Origin: CBFFRJ01 sp963530515
GTDB taxonomy: Bacteria > Pseudomonadota > Gammaproteobacteria > Enterobacterales > Enterobacteriaceae
Direction of reading: 5' to 3'
Assembly: GCA_963530515.1 (NCBI GenBank)
Contig: CAUSEC010000007.1
Coordinates: 109,932-173,931 of the forward strand
DNA length: 64,000 nt
In this document: piece by piece, positions 44,873 through 54,095 of the stretch
Layout of the letters: each line of letters starts with the position of its first letter
Position numbering within the stretch: position 1 is the first letter of the stretch
Notes under the pieces: generated by a model
The model's database searches: none
The model's input: the letters and a program-made list of their open reading frames with translations, nothing else
Told to the model about the DNA's origin: nothing
Program-made: the position numbers and the translations under genes

Positions 44873-46468
44873 TTATTTTTTAAGGTCGACCTGGTAGAAA
44901 ATATGTTTACCGAAAGGATCCACTTCATATCCCGTCACGTCTTTGCGAACCGGTTCAAAAATTGTGGAGTGCGCAATCATCACCGCAGGCATTTCATCAT
45001 GCATCATCTGCTGGGCCTGTTGGTATAACGTCACACGTTTGTCGTGATCGGTAATGGATTTGGCCTCAGCAATAATCTTGTCGAAAGACGCATTACACCA
45101 TTTCGCGGAGTTAGAACCGCCCTGCGCTGACTGGCAGGTAAACAGCGGGCCGAAGAAGTTATCCGGGTCACCGGTCGCCGTGGTCCAGCCCATCAGCGCG
45201 GCCTGGTGTTCACCACTTTTCACGCGTTTGAGATACTCGCCCCACTCGTAGGTCACGACTTTGGCATTCACGCCCACCTTCGCCCAGTCGGCCTGGATCA
45301 TTTCCGCCATACGTTTAGCGTTAGGGTTGTACGGGCGCTGAACCGGCATGGCCCACAAGTCAATGGTAGTGCCTTCCGGCAGCCCGGCTTCTTTGAGCAG
45401 GGCTTTGGCTTTTTCAGGATCGTACGGGTAATCCTGTAACTCGCTGTCGGCGCTCCACACCCCCGGCGGCAACAGATTTTTCGCCGCTGTGCCCGTGCCC
45501 TGGAACACCGCGCTGATGATCGCCGGTTTGTTGATGGCCAGCGCCAGCGCCTGACGCACCTTGACGTTATCCAGCGGCGCTTTCTGCGTATTAAAGGCCA
45601 GGAAACCGGTATTCAACCCGGCTTTGCTCATGAGCGTAATGTCTTTGTTCTCTTTCAGGCGCGGTAAATCCGCCGGGTTCGGGAACGGCATCACCTGACA
45701 TTCGTTTTTCTCAAGTTTCGCCACGCGCACGGACGCATCCGGCGTGATGCTGAACACCAGACGGTCGATTTTCGCTTTGCCCTGCCAGTATTCCGGGAAC
45801 GCGGTAAACAGAATGCGGGAATCTTTCTGGTACTGCGCGAGCTTAAACGGCCCGGTGCCAATCGGTTCCATATCCACCTTTTCCGGGGTACCGGCTTTCA
45901 GCATCGCATCGGCATACTCCGCCGATAGAATCGAGGCGAAATACCAGGCCAGATCCGGCACGAACGGCGCTTCAGGATGGGCCAGCGTGAAACGCACGGT
46001 ATTGTCATCGACCTTATCGATAGCGGTAATTAACTTCCCGAATTCCAGACTTTCGAAGTTGGAATAATTCCCGTTAGAGACGTTGTGATACGGGTGTTTG
46101 GGATCTTTCTGGCGCATGAACGAGAAAATAACGTCATCGGCATTAAAATCGCGCGTCGGGGTAAAGAATTTATTGCTCTGGAATTTCACCCCTTTGCGCA
46201 GATGGAAGGTATAGACCTTGCCATCTTCGCTCACGTCCCAGCTTTCCGCGAGGCTGGGCTGCAGCTCCGTGGTTCCGGCTTTAAAATCGACGAGTCGGTT
46301 ATAAACCGGGACCGCACTGGCATCCACACTGGTGCCCGAGGTGTAAAGTTGCGGGTTGAAGTTTTACGGGCTTCCTTCTGAGCAGTAGACCAGCGTCTTC
46401 GCCGCCACAGAGGAACTCACCGCCAATGCCATTAAGGCCAATGCCACCGTTGTCTGTTTGCGAGTCAT
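44873..46468 (-). pseudogene. DppA-type peptide binding protein with an in-frame stop at codon 35
   Basis: Starting at ATG 46468 (MTRKQTTVALALMAL, signal peptide ending VAAK) the reading gives TLVYCSEGSP, then TAA at 46364-46366, then NFNPQLYTSGTSVDASAV in the same frame and an uninterrupted 484-residue remainder to 44873. Family members have E at the stop position, so one base (GAA to TAA) accounts for it. The rest matches DppA well (MPVQRPYNPN, NECQVMPFPNP). A GTG at 46327 could restart but would lack the signal peptide. Divergent from the pepT-like gene, suggesting that the pair handled small peptides. Sequencing error is the main alternative. Confidence 0.85.
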
Positions 46469-46586
46469 CGTTTTTCCTGTCGTTTTTCTGTCCATGAGCC
46501 AAATAGTGCTTGTTGTTTGCGCTTTCATAAATAACATTAAAGTCATATTGCAAGCACCTGATAAGTCAAATAAAGAAGGATTCACT

Positions 46587-47816
46587 ATGACATCGCCGCT
46601 CTCCAGACAATTAACGCAACGCTTCTTTCGCTACCTCGCCATTACCAGCCAGAGTGATGCAGGCGCCACCACGCTGCCTACCACACCCGGTCAGGTCGAG
46701 ATGGCACGCCTCCTTGCGCAGGAGTTGCAGGCGCTGGGTTTAGATGACGTCGTACTCGATGAACACGCCACCGTGACGGCGGTAAAACGCGGCAATGTGC
46801 CGGGTGCACCGCGCGTGGGATTTATTACCCATATCGACACGGTAGACGTGGGGCTGTCGCCGGATATTCATCCGCAAATCCTGAAATTTGAAGGCAATGA
46901 TCTCTGTCTCAACGCGGAAAAATCCATCTGGTTGCGGGTGAATGAGCATCCGGAAATTCAGGCCTACCCTGGCGAAGACATCATTTTCAGCGACGGCACC
47001 AGCGTACTTGGCGCGGACAATAAAGCCGCGGTCACCGTGGTGATGCAACTGCTGGAAAACCTGACGGCTGACGACCGGCACGGTGATATCGTCGTCGCTT
47101 TTGTGCCGGATGAAGAGGTCGGACTGCGTGGCGCAAAAGCCCTGGACCTTGCGCGTTTTGACGTCGATTTTGCCTGGACCATCGACTGCTGCGAGAAAGG
47201 TGAAATCGTCTATGAAAACTTCAATGCCGCCTCCGCCACTGTGCATTTCACCGGCGTAACGGCGCACCCGATGTCGGCCAAAGGTGTTCTGGTGAACCCA
47301 TTGCTGATGGCGATGGATTACATTAGCCACTTCGACCGTGCGCAGACGCCAGAGAACACCGAAGGTCGCGAAGGGTATATCTGGTTTAACGGCATGGAAG
47401 CGGTTCAAGGGCATGCGCGACTGAGCGCCAGCATTCGTGATTTTGACCTGGCCCGCTTTGAAGAGCGCAAAGTTGAGTTGCGTGAAGTGGCCGAGAAAAT
47501 CGCACAGCAACACCCGACGGCCAGCGTGGAAATTGATATCAGCGATATCTACAGCAACATCAGTAACGCTATTGGCGAAGATCGCCGCGCTGTTGACCTG
47601 CTGTTTGAAGCGATGGAATCACTGGGCATTACGCCAAAACCAACGCCAATGCGCGGCGGAACAGACGGCGCCGCGCTCTCAGCCAAAGGTCTGCTGACCC
47701 CAAACTTCTTCACCGGCGCACACAATTTCCACTCGCCGTTCGAGTTTTTACCTGTGAAGTCGTTTGAGGCCTCTTATGACGTTGCCCGGCAGTTGTGTCT
47801 GCTGGCCGCGCATTAA
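46587..47816 (+). CDS. pepT: Peptidase T-like M20B aminotripeptidase
   Basis: A 409-residue protein of the PepT family with the ATG at 46587 and AAGAAGGA upstream. Metal ligands of M20 enzymes are visible: THIDTVD near 78-84, GADNKAAV near 140, PDEEVG near 175, and RGGTDGA near 355. It is clearly related to E. coli PepT (408 aa) but diverged enough to be a paralogue, so a tripeptidase role is likely and specificity may differ. Divergent from a dipeptide-binding protein pseudogene and convergent with tehB (4-bp overlap). Confidence 0.9.
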   Translation: MTSPLSRQLTQRFFRYLAITSQSDAGATTLPTTPGQVEMARLLAQELQALGLDDVVLDEHATVTAVKRGNVPGAPRVGFITHIDTVDVGLSPDIHPQILKFEGNDLCLNAEKSIWLRVNEHPEIQAYPGEDIIFSDGTSVLGADNKAAVTVVMQLLENLTADDRHGDIVVAFVPDEEVGLRGAKALDLARFDVDFAWTIDCCEKGEIVYENFNAASATVHFTGVTAHPMSAKGVLVNPLLMAMDYISHFDRAQTPENTEGREGYIWFNGMEAVQGHARLSASIRDFDLARFEERKVELREVAEKIAQQHPTASVEIDISDIYSNISNAIGEDRRAVDLLFEAMESLGITPKPTPMRGGTDGAALSAKGLLTPNFFTGAHNFHSPFEFLPVKSFEASYDVARQLCLLAAH

Positions 47817-48406
47817 ACTTTCCGGGCCAGTAAGGTCGCAAAGCGCAGTTTAATGCGGTTTCCGTTGGCGTCGGTGCGGTGCAACTCACCGACGTCTTCG
47901 TTGTATTTCTCAATCTCCCACCCCGCATAGTACTCGCGCAGTTCATTCTCTTTGAAAGCAAACGGGAAGCCCACGGTGCACGGGAAATCTGCGGTATCCA
48001 TCGCGGCAACGATCAGGTTATATCCACCGGGTTTGGTGCAACGCTGCATGTTGGCGATGAGGCCCGGAATGGTTTTCGCTTCCAGGAACATCAGCACCAC
48101 GGTGGAGAGGATAAAGTCGTACTCACCTTCAAAACTTAACGCGTTCAGATCAACCACGGCTGTTTGCAGACGAGTTAATCCTTCCTGCTCGCGGATGTTC
48201 TCAATATTGCTGATGCTCATGGGATTTTTATCCCATGCGGTCACATCATATCCGTTCGCTGCGAGATAAAGGCTGTTACGCCCGTTACCGCAGCCTAAAT
48301 CCAGTGTTTTACCGGGTTTGACGAATTTCACCGCATTCAGCACGTCGGAGTGAGTGCGGGTTAAGCCATATTTTTCAGTGAAATAGTTGTCATCAAAGGT
48401 GGTCAT
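47813..48406 (-). CDS. tehB: TehB, SAM-dependent tellurite methyltransferase
   Basis: A 197-residue class I methyltransferase with the SAM motif LDLGCGNGRNSLYLA near 36-50, the same length as E. coli TehB and similar to it throughout. TehB methylates tellurite and selenite using S-adenosylmethionine and needs the TehA channel for high resistance. tehA, adjacent in E. coli, is not found at either side here. Confidence 0.94.
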   Translation of the reverse strand: MTTFDDNYFTEKYGLTRTHSDVLNAVKFVKPGKTLDLGCGNGRNSLYLAANGYDVTAWDKNPMSISNIENIREQEGLTRLQTAVVDLNALSFEGEYDFILSTVVLMFLEAKTIPGLIANMQRCTKPGGYNLIVAAMDTADFPCTVGFPFAFKENELREYYAGWEIEKYNEDVGELHRTDANGNRIKLRFATLLARKV

Positions 48407-48543
48407 GGTGGGTCCTTTCTTGCCTGTGGTCAGGCAGTGTAGTTTATAAGTTGCATTTGATATGAATTTTATTGATTTTCGCTTCGAATAGCCAGTATCG
48501 CAAAGTTTGCTACGTTTATCGTGGGAACCTTTGGAAGCAAATG

Positions 48544-49524
48544 ATGAATAAATATCGACTCAGTGATGAGCGCCGTACGTTCAGCTACCTGCTCAGCGGC
48601 GAAAAACAGACCGTCAGTTTACGCCAGATTATTGCCCTGGCGGATTTCAGCGATGTCACCGCCGGAACAACGGGCGGCTGGGTGGACGACGAAAGCGTGC
48701 TGTCGCAGACCGGCGACTGCTGGATCTATGACGTCAACAGCATGGTGTTTGCCGGGAGCCAGGTGCGGGATAACGCACGCCTCACCCAACCCTGCGTCGT
48801 TTGCCATAACGTCATCATCGAAAACAACGCCTGGATTGAGGGTTCACAGCTCAGCCATGGTGCGCGAATAAGTGACAACGTCACCATTCAACAAGCCACC
48901 GTACGCGGTCAATGCCATATTTTCGGTGATGCGCGCGTACTGCATGGCTGCGAAATCATCGCGGCCAAAGGATTAACGCCGGACAACGAACAAATCCTGC
49001 GCATTTATGACCGCGCTACCCTTACCCGCAGCCGCGTCGTGCATCAGGCCCAGGTTTACGGCGATGCGATGCTGCACTACGCCTTTGTGGAGCACCGTGC
49101 CGAAGTGTTCGATTTCGCCATCCTCGACGGCAATGAGCTTAACGATGTGTGGGTGTGCGACTGTGCCAAAGTCTACGGCCACGCGCGCGTTCTCGCCGGG
49201 CGCGAAGAAGACGCCATCCCCACGCTACGTTACAGCGCCCAGGTGGCAGAAAATGCGCTGGTAGAAGGCAACGTCGTGTTGAAGCATCACGTACTGGTGG
49301 GCGGTCATGCCAGCCTGCAGGGTGGCCCGATAATGCTGGATGAGGATGTGGTGGTTCAGGGCAATGCGCGCATTCGTGGCAATGTGATAATCGAACATCA
49401 TATCGAGGTTACCGATGATGCCAGCATTGAAGCACTGGAGGGCGACACCATTTTATTGCGCGGTAGAAAGGTGATAAACGGCGAGCAGCATATTACCCGC
49501 ACGCCGGTTGCCGGGTTATTTTGA
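48544..49524 (+). CDS. ydcK: YdcK, left-handed beta-helix repeat protein
   Basis: A 326-residue protein, the same length as E. coli YdcK, starting MNKYRLSDERRTFSY; an ATG one codon earlier shares the frame, but GGAAG lies 7 bp before the 48544 ATG. The repeated hexapeptides (for example VTIQQATVRGQ, VLKHHVLVGGHASLQGG) fold as a left-handed beta-helix of the LpxA/acyltransferase kind. No catalytic histidine pattern is evident, and function is unknown. It overlaps the convergent rimL by 9 bp. Confidence 0.93.
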   Translation: MNKYRLSDERRTFSYLLSGEKQTVSLRQIIALADFSDVTAGTTGGWVDDESVLSQTGDCWIYDVNSMVFAGSQVRDNARLTQPCVVCHNVIIENNAWIEGSQLSHGARISDNVTIQQATVRGQCHIFGDARVLHGCEIIAAKGLTPDNEQILRIYDRATLTRSRVVHQAQVYGDAMLHYAFVEHRAEVFDFAILDGNELNDVWVCDCAKVYGHARVLAGREEDAIPTLRYSAQVAENALVEGNVVLKHHVLVGGHASLQGGPIMLDEDVVVQGNARIRGNVIIEHHIEVTDDASIEALEGDTILLRGRKVINGEQHITRTPVAGLF

Positions 49525-50070
49525 AACGGCGGTTACGATACGACCGTAAATATTCTGGTCATGGTACTCGCCATTAAGGAATTCGGCCTGTCGCAGGCAG
49601 CCTTCCAGAATAAAGCCGTTACGCAGCGCCACGCGATTGCTGGCCGCATTGGCCGCCCGACACTTGATCACAAAGCGGCGAACGTCACCGCGTTTGGCAT
49701 AAAACGCAATAAATGCCTGCAATGAGGCAGACAGAATCCCCTGCCCCTGACAATCCTGATCGAGCCAATAGCCGATGTAACCCGTCTTGTTCGTCGGCTC
49801 GATGGAATTGAACGACAGTACCCCCACCAGCACATTGTCTTTGAGGATCACAAACATTTTGGCGTAGCCGCGCTGGTGCAACAGCATGTTGCTCTGCGCT
49901 GTCTGGCGGCTCTGATCAATGGACGTGACGTACTGGGGCCAGTCGAGAAAATGCTGGAGCCACTCTTTGTTCTTGATAACCAACTGGTGCAGGTCGTGCA
50001 CAAAGCGTTCATCAATGGCCTGCAGCTCAATATGCTCGTCGACCACGATCAGACTGTCGGTAAGTGTCAT
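49516..50070 (-). CDS. rimL: RimL, ribosomal protein L7/L12 N-acetyltransferase
   Basis: A 184-residue GNAT protein, E. coli RimL (179 aa) being similar along the chain (IGYWLDQDCQGQGI and NRVALRNGFILEGCLRQAEFLN). It acetylates the N-terminal serine of L12 to give L7. I set the start at ATG 50070, which follows a GGAGAG site. The nearest upstream gene on the strand is opgD; ydcH, between these genes in E. coli, is missing. Confidence 0.93.
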   Translation of the reverse strand: MTLTDSLIVVDEHIELQAIDERFVHDLHQLVIKNKEWLQHFLDWPQYVTSIDQSRQTAQSNMLLHQRGYAKMFVILKDNVLVGVLSFNSIEPTNKTGYIGYWLDQDCQGQGILSASLQAFIAFYAKRGDVRRFVIKCRAANAASNRVALRNGFILEGCLRQAEFLNGEYHDQNIYGRIVTAVSK

Positions 50071-50088
50071 GATCTCTCCATGTATCAG

Positions 50089-50112
50089 CCCCTCCCTCAT
50101 GCGAGGGAGGGG
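50089..50112 (-). other. Perfect hairpin between opgD and rimL
   Basis: CCCCTCCCTC-ATGC-GAGGGAGGGG, a perfect 10-bp stem without T run in the 48-bp gap between opgD and rimL. It may stabilise or attenuate the opgD-rimL transcript. Confidence 0.7.
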
Positions 50113-50118
50113 TCAGGT

Positions 50119-51774
50119 TTAGCGCATCACACGGTCGTCGACGTAATTACGCTTGTCTGCCGCAGGCGGGAAGTAGTGATAAAGCCAGGTTTCACTGATG
50201 GCTTCGCCCTGGCAACGCAGGAACATGCGCATATCCACCGTGTCGGTGGAATCGGATGTCGGATACCAGTCGAACTGAATACGATACCCGTCGAACGGCT
50301 CGACGTAGAGGATTTCAATCTGTTTGGCTTCGCCGCTGGAAAGCGTAATCACCGGTTCGATACCGCGTGGTGCCGCCCCTTTCAGGTCACCGCCAACAAA
50401 ATCGATGGCGAAACGACGCGCCCATTTCTGCGGATAATGTTCGCCAGGTGCCCAACCTTCCGGGAAGCCCCCCATCCCGGTACGGGTCGCGTACACGCGG
50501 GAGAGCGGTGAACGTACCGGCGGCATTGCACTCCAGTACAGACGGTACTGGAAGGCCAGGTCGTCGCCCGCGCGAACCGGTTTTTCCGGCTGCCAGAAGC
50601 AGACGATGTTATCCAGGGTTTCACCGGTCGTCGGGATTTCCATCAGGCCAACGGAACCTTTACCCCACTTGTTACGCGGCTCTACCCACAGGCTCGGGCG
50701 CTTGTTGTACCAACCCATGATGTCCTGATAGTGGGTGAAATCACGGTCCAACTGGAGCAAACCGAAGCCTTTCGGGTTGTTATCCTGATAGCCATTAAAT
50801 TGCAGCTTCTGCGGGTTATTCAGCGGGCGGCAGATCCATTCGCCGTTGCCGCGCCACATCGCCAGGCGATCGGAGTCGTGGATCTGCGGGTGAATGGTGT
50901 CACACACGCGGCGTTCGTTATTGCCACAGCTGAACATACTGGTCATCGGTGCGATGCCCAGCTGTTTGATGTCTTTACGGGCGTACAGGTGGTTATCCAC
51001 CTCCATGATCACCTGGCTCTTCTCACAGTGGATCACGAATTTGTAGGCGCCGGTGAGGCTCGGGCTGTCCAGCAGTGTGTAGACCGTGAAGCTGGTGTCC
51101 GTGTCTTTGGCGGTTTCGAACCAGAAGGACGTGAAGTCCGGGAACTCTTCAGGTGTGTCGGTAAAGGTGTCAATGGCGGCACCACGGGCAGACAAACCGT
51201 ACTGATAGGTGCTGTCGACGGCGCGGAAATAGCTCGCGCCGAGGAAGGAAACAATGTCACGACGTGCAAGCTCAGGCGCTTTAAACGCGCGGAAACCAGC
51301 GAAGCCCAGATCGCTTTGCCCTTCCAGCTGTTTGGTGTCCACACCGGCATCGTGATAGTTAAACAGCTCCGGGCGGAAGTGAATTTCACGCGCCTGGTGG
51401 CTTGCCGGATCCAGGGAGAACATGCGCACACGACGACGGAACCCCATGCCCACATGGAAGAACTGCACGTCAAGCTGACGGCCTTCAACGTTGTTCCACA
51501 GCGAGTGCGCGGCATCGTACTGGATACTGTTGTAAGCCTGCGGCGTCAGGTTTGCGAGGGTCTCCGGCAGCGGACGCGGTGCGCCGCCCCAGGGCTGCTG
51601 CGCCAGATCGTGTGCCATTGACTGCAACACGGAAAAATCGAAACGACGACTCTGACCATCGGCGATGCTGGAGTCCGCAGCAAAGGCTGCGCGGGAGAAG
51701 AGAGAAGCCAAGCCGGTCGTCCCGCACACGGCTGCCAGCGCCATTGATGATTTAATAAAACGTCTGCGATTCAT
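50119..51774 (-). CDS. opgD: OpgD, periplasmic glucans biosynthesis protein
   Basis: A 551-residue protein, the same length as E. coli OpgD. The ATG at 51774 gives a twin-arginine signal peptide (NRRRFIKSS) ending AAFA. The mature part is the glucan biosynthesis fold with HVGMGFRRRVRMF and WYNKRPSLWVEP. OpgD acts in the periplasm on osmoregulated glucans; the paralogue OpgG is required for their synthesis, and OpgD controls their structure. Confidence 0.97.
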   Translation of the reverse strand: MNRRRFIKSSMALAAVCGTTGLASLFSRAAFAADSSIADGQSRRFDFSVLQSMAHDLAQQPWGGAPRPLPETLANLTPQAYNSIQYDAAHSLWNNVEGRQLDVQFFHVGMGFRRRVRMFSLDPASHQAREIHFRPELFNYHDAGVDTKQLEGQSDLGFAGFRAFKAPELARRDIVSFLGASYFRAVDSTYQYGLSARGAAIDTFTDTPEEFPDFTSFWFETAKDTDTSFTVYTLLDSPSLTGAYKFVIHCEKSQVIMEVDNHLYARKDIKQLGIAPMTSMFSCGNNERRVCDTIHPQIHDSDRLAMWRGNGEWICRPLNNPQKLQFNGYQDNNPKGFGLLQLDRDFTHYQDIMGWYNKRPSLWVEPRNKWGKGSVGLMEIPTTGETLDNIVCFWQPEKPVRAGDDLAFQYRLYWSAMPPVRSPLSRVYATRTGMGGFPEGWAPGEHYPQKWARRFAIDFVGGDLKGAAPRGIEPVITLSSGEAKQIEILYVEPFDGYRIQFDWYPTSDSTDTVDMRMFLRCQGEAISETWLYHYFPPAADKRNYVDDRVMR

Positions 51775-51970
51775 GCCCTGGAAGATATCCTTTTGGTCGT
51801 GAGATAACATTTCGCGCAACCGCGAAACAGCGACAAAACCTGTACTTTTATGACCGCACACTGTAGACAAATTCAGTTAAGAATCCAATTGTTGGATGGC
51901 GATTATCTGCGCAAAGTGGGAAATATTTTTGTCGATGGGATGAGGCTGAATCGAAGGTAAAGTTAGGTAT

Positions 51971-52003
51971 AAAAAGACCCCAGCCGGACATCGACGGCTG
52001 GGG
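51971..52003 (-). terminator. Terminator downstream of the amino-acid binding protein gene
   Basis: On the minus strand CCCCAGCCG / CGGCTGGGG followed by TCTTTTTAT; strong rho-independent terminator for the minus-strand aminotransferase-binding protein operon. Confidence 0.9.
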
Positions 52004-52021
52004 CCACAAAATTAAGGCAGT

Positions 52022-52801
52022 TTATTTTGCGCTGACACTAACATCGATGCCTGGGAAGTACTTCTCCGCCAGCGTTTTGATGGTGCCGTCAGCACGTACT
52101 TTATCAATCGCAGCATCAAGCTGCTTTTTGGTGGCCTCATCACCTTTACGCAGCCCAAATCCGATCCCGCTGCCGAGGATGGTGTCGTCAGACACCGGTT
52201 TGCCGATAAAGCCAAACCCTTTGCCCTGCGGCTTGCTCAGAAAACCGGCTTGCCCTGCCGCAGACATCACCAGCGAGGCGTCAATGCGGCCATTCAGCAA
52301 GTCGCTCCACGCCATATTCTGATCTTTATAAGACACCACGGTGACACCGTGCTTCTCCCAGTGCTCTTTTGCGTAAGTTTCCTGAATGGAACCCTGCAAT
52401 ACGCCGATGGTTTTACCTTTCAGCCCCTCCGCCGTCGCTTCCATTCCTGCACCGTCTTTACCCACCAACTGGGATGGGATCCGGTAAATCGGCTGCGTGA
52501 AGTCGATGCTCTGACGGCGCTGTTCGGTGATGTTCATTGCCGAGTTAATGGCATCGTATTTTTTGGCCGCAAGCCCTGGGATCAGCGCATCAAACGACGT
52601 TTCGACCCAGCTACATTTCAGCGCTGCCGCTTTGCAGATGGCATTACCCAGATCGATATCAAATCCTTCCAGTTCACCGGAAGCATTGCGGCTTTCAAAC
52701 GGCGGATATTCTGCCTCCAGCCCGTAACGCAGTTCAGTGGCAGCAAATGAAGATAATGAGCAAAGCATGCCCATGCCCAGACAGAGTGCTTTCAATTTCA
52801 C
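52022..52801 (-). CDS. Orphan amino-acid ABC transporter binding protein (ArgT/HisJ type)
   Basis: A 259-residue periplasmic binding protein (SBP family 3) with GTG at 52801 8 bp after AAGGAG, giving MKLKALCLGMGMLCSLSSFAA as signal peptide. A TTG at 52807 is less well spaced. Family features are RYGLEAEYPPFES, GELEGFDIDLGNAIC and the two-lobe fold. The best guess is a basic or polar amino acid. No permease or ATPase lies here, so it must use another transporter. It follows the aminotransferase gene by about 12 bp in one operon. Confidence 0.9.
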   Translation of the reverse strand: MKLKALCLGMGMLCSLSSFAATELRYGLEAEYPPFESRNASGELEGFDIDLGNAICKAAALKCSWVETSFDALIPGLAAKKYDAINSAMNITEQRRQSIDFTQPIYRIPSQLVGKDGAGMEATAEGLKGKTIGVLQGSIQETYAKEHWEKHGVTVVSYKDQNMAWSDLLNGRIDASLVMSAAGQAGFLSKPQGKGFGFIGKPVSDDTILGSGIGFGLRKGDEATKKQLDAAIDKVRADGTIKTLAEKYFPGIDVSVSAK

Positions 52802-52813
52802 AATCAACGCTCC

Positions 52814-53983
52814 TTAGCGTGGCTTAACACGACACAGGGCCTGCGCGCCTGCTCTTAAAGTGACCTCGTCTTTAGCAAAAGAGAGGCGTATCAGTTTGTT
52901 ATCAGTGCCATCAGTGTAGAACGCAGATAACGGAATGGTGGCCACGCCGTAATCCGTAATGAGCCGCTTGACCATTTCGCTGTCGCTTTCATCACTGAAG
53001 TGGCTGTAGTCCGCCAGCAGGAAGAACGAGCCTGCACTGGGCAGTAAGCGGAACGGTGAATCCGCGAGAAGCGTTTGCATCAGATCGCGTTTGCGCTGAT
53101 AAAACGCCGCCAGCGACAGCCAGGTCTGCGCATCATTCATATGCTCAGCAAAAGCGTACTGCATGGGCGTGTCGGCGGAAAACATTAAAAACTGATGGAC
53201 TTTGACGATCTCATCCATCAATTGTGCAGGTGCCACGCAGTAGCCGACGCGCCAGCCGGTAACGTGATAGGTCTTGCCAAAAGAAGAAACGATGACGCTG
53301 CGCTCGGCAAGCTGCGGATGCGTCGCCATGCCATGGTGCGGCTGCTCATCGAACACCACGTGCTCGTAGACCTCGTCGGACAAAATCACGATATCCGTAT
53401 TGCGGGTGACCTGTGCCAGTTGCTCCAGGTCAGCGGCAGAGAAAACCTGCCCGCTCGGGTTGTGCGGCGTGTTGATGATGATCATGCGCGTACGCGGCGT
53501 AATGGCTGCCCGGACTTCATCCCAGTTCACGGCAAAATCCGGCACCGTGAGTTTGATGGCGATCGGGGTGGCCCCCTGCAGACGAACAATCGGTGCGTAG
53601 CTGTCAAAAGACGGCTCAAAATAGATGACTTCATCGCCCGGATGCACCAGCCCGCCAATGGCAGAATAGAGGCCCTGGCTGGCGCTGGCAGTAATCAGAA
53701 TTTCGTTATCGATGTCGTATTCGGTGCCGTAGAGTTCCACAATCTTCTGCGCTATCCGTGTTTTCAGCGGGCGCAGGCCCGTCATCGGTGCGTACTGGTT
53801 GTGATCGGCCTGCATAGCGCGGGTGACCGCGGCGACCAGTTGCGGATCGCAAGGGAAATTGGGTGCGCCCTGAGAAAGGTTAATCGCGTTGTGCTGCGCG
53901 GAAAGCTGCCCAATAACAGTAAAAATGGTGGTGCCCACATCGGGTAATTTGGAGCGCGAGGTTACCGGGGTACGCAGAGTCAT
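52814..53983 (-). CDS. YbdL-like PLP aminotransferase
   Basis: A 389-residue class I/II aminotransferase with AAGGA upstream of ATG 53983. The PLP lysine is in the SSFGKTYHVTGWRVGY stretch near 235, and NTPHNPSG and LSDEVYEHVVFDE near 180-205 are family hallmarks. It is similar to E. coli YbdL, a methionine aminotransferase acting on methionine and aromatic amino acids. Located upstream of an amino-acid-binding protein gene and divergent from a LysR regulator gene. Confidence 0.92.
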   Translation of the reverse strand: MTLRTPVTSRSKLPDVGTTIFTVIGQLSAQHNAINLSQGAPNFPCDPQLVAAVTRAMQADHNQYAPMTGLRPLKTRIAQKIVELYGTEYDIDNEILITASASQGLYSAIGGLVHPGDEVIYFEPSFDSYAPIVRLQGATPIAIKLTVPDFAVNWDEVRAAITPRTRMIIINTPHNPSGQVFSAADLEQLAQVTRNTDIVILSDEVYEHVVFDEQPHHGMATHPQLAERSVIVSSFGKTYHVTGWRVGYCVAPAQLMDEIVKVHQFLMFSADTPMQYAFAEHMNDAQTWLSLAAFYQRKRDLMQTLLADSPFRLLPSAGSFFLLADYSHFSDESDSEMVKRLITDYGVATIPLSAFYTDGTDNKLIRLSFAKDEVTLRAGAQALCRVKPR

Positions 53984-54095
53984 GGTGTATCCTTTTCAGG
54001 TCAAAAGTGCATAACCATTCAAACCAAAAGAGCCTTGAGCGGACAATCGAATTGTTGTCATAATAGCCATGACAAAAATGCATACCGGAGCCGTT

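Noticed and set aside
46364..46366. Recoded stop (selenocysteine or pyrrolysine) in the dppA paralogue
   Set aside because: The codon is TAA, which is not used for either residue in enterobacteria; a nonsense mutation or sequencing error is simpler.
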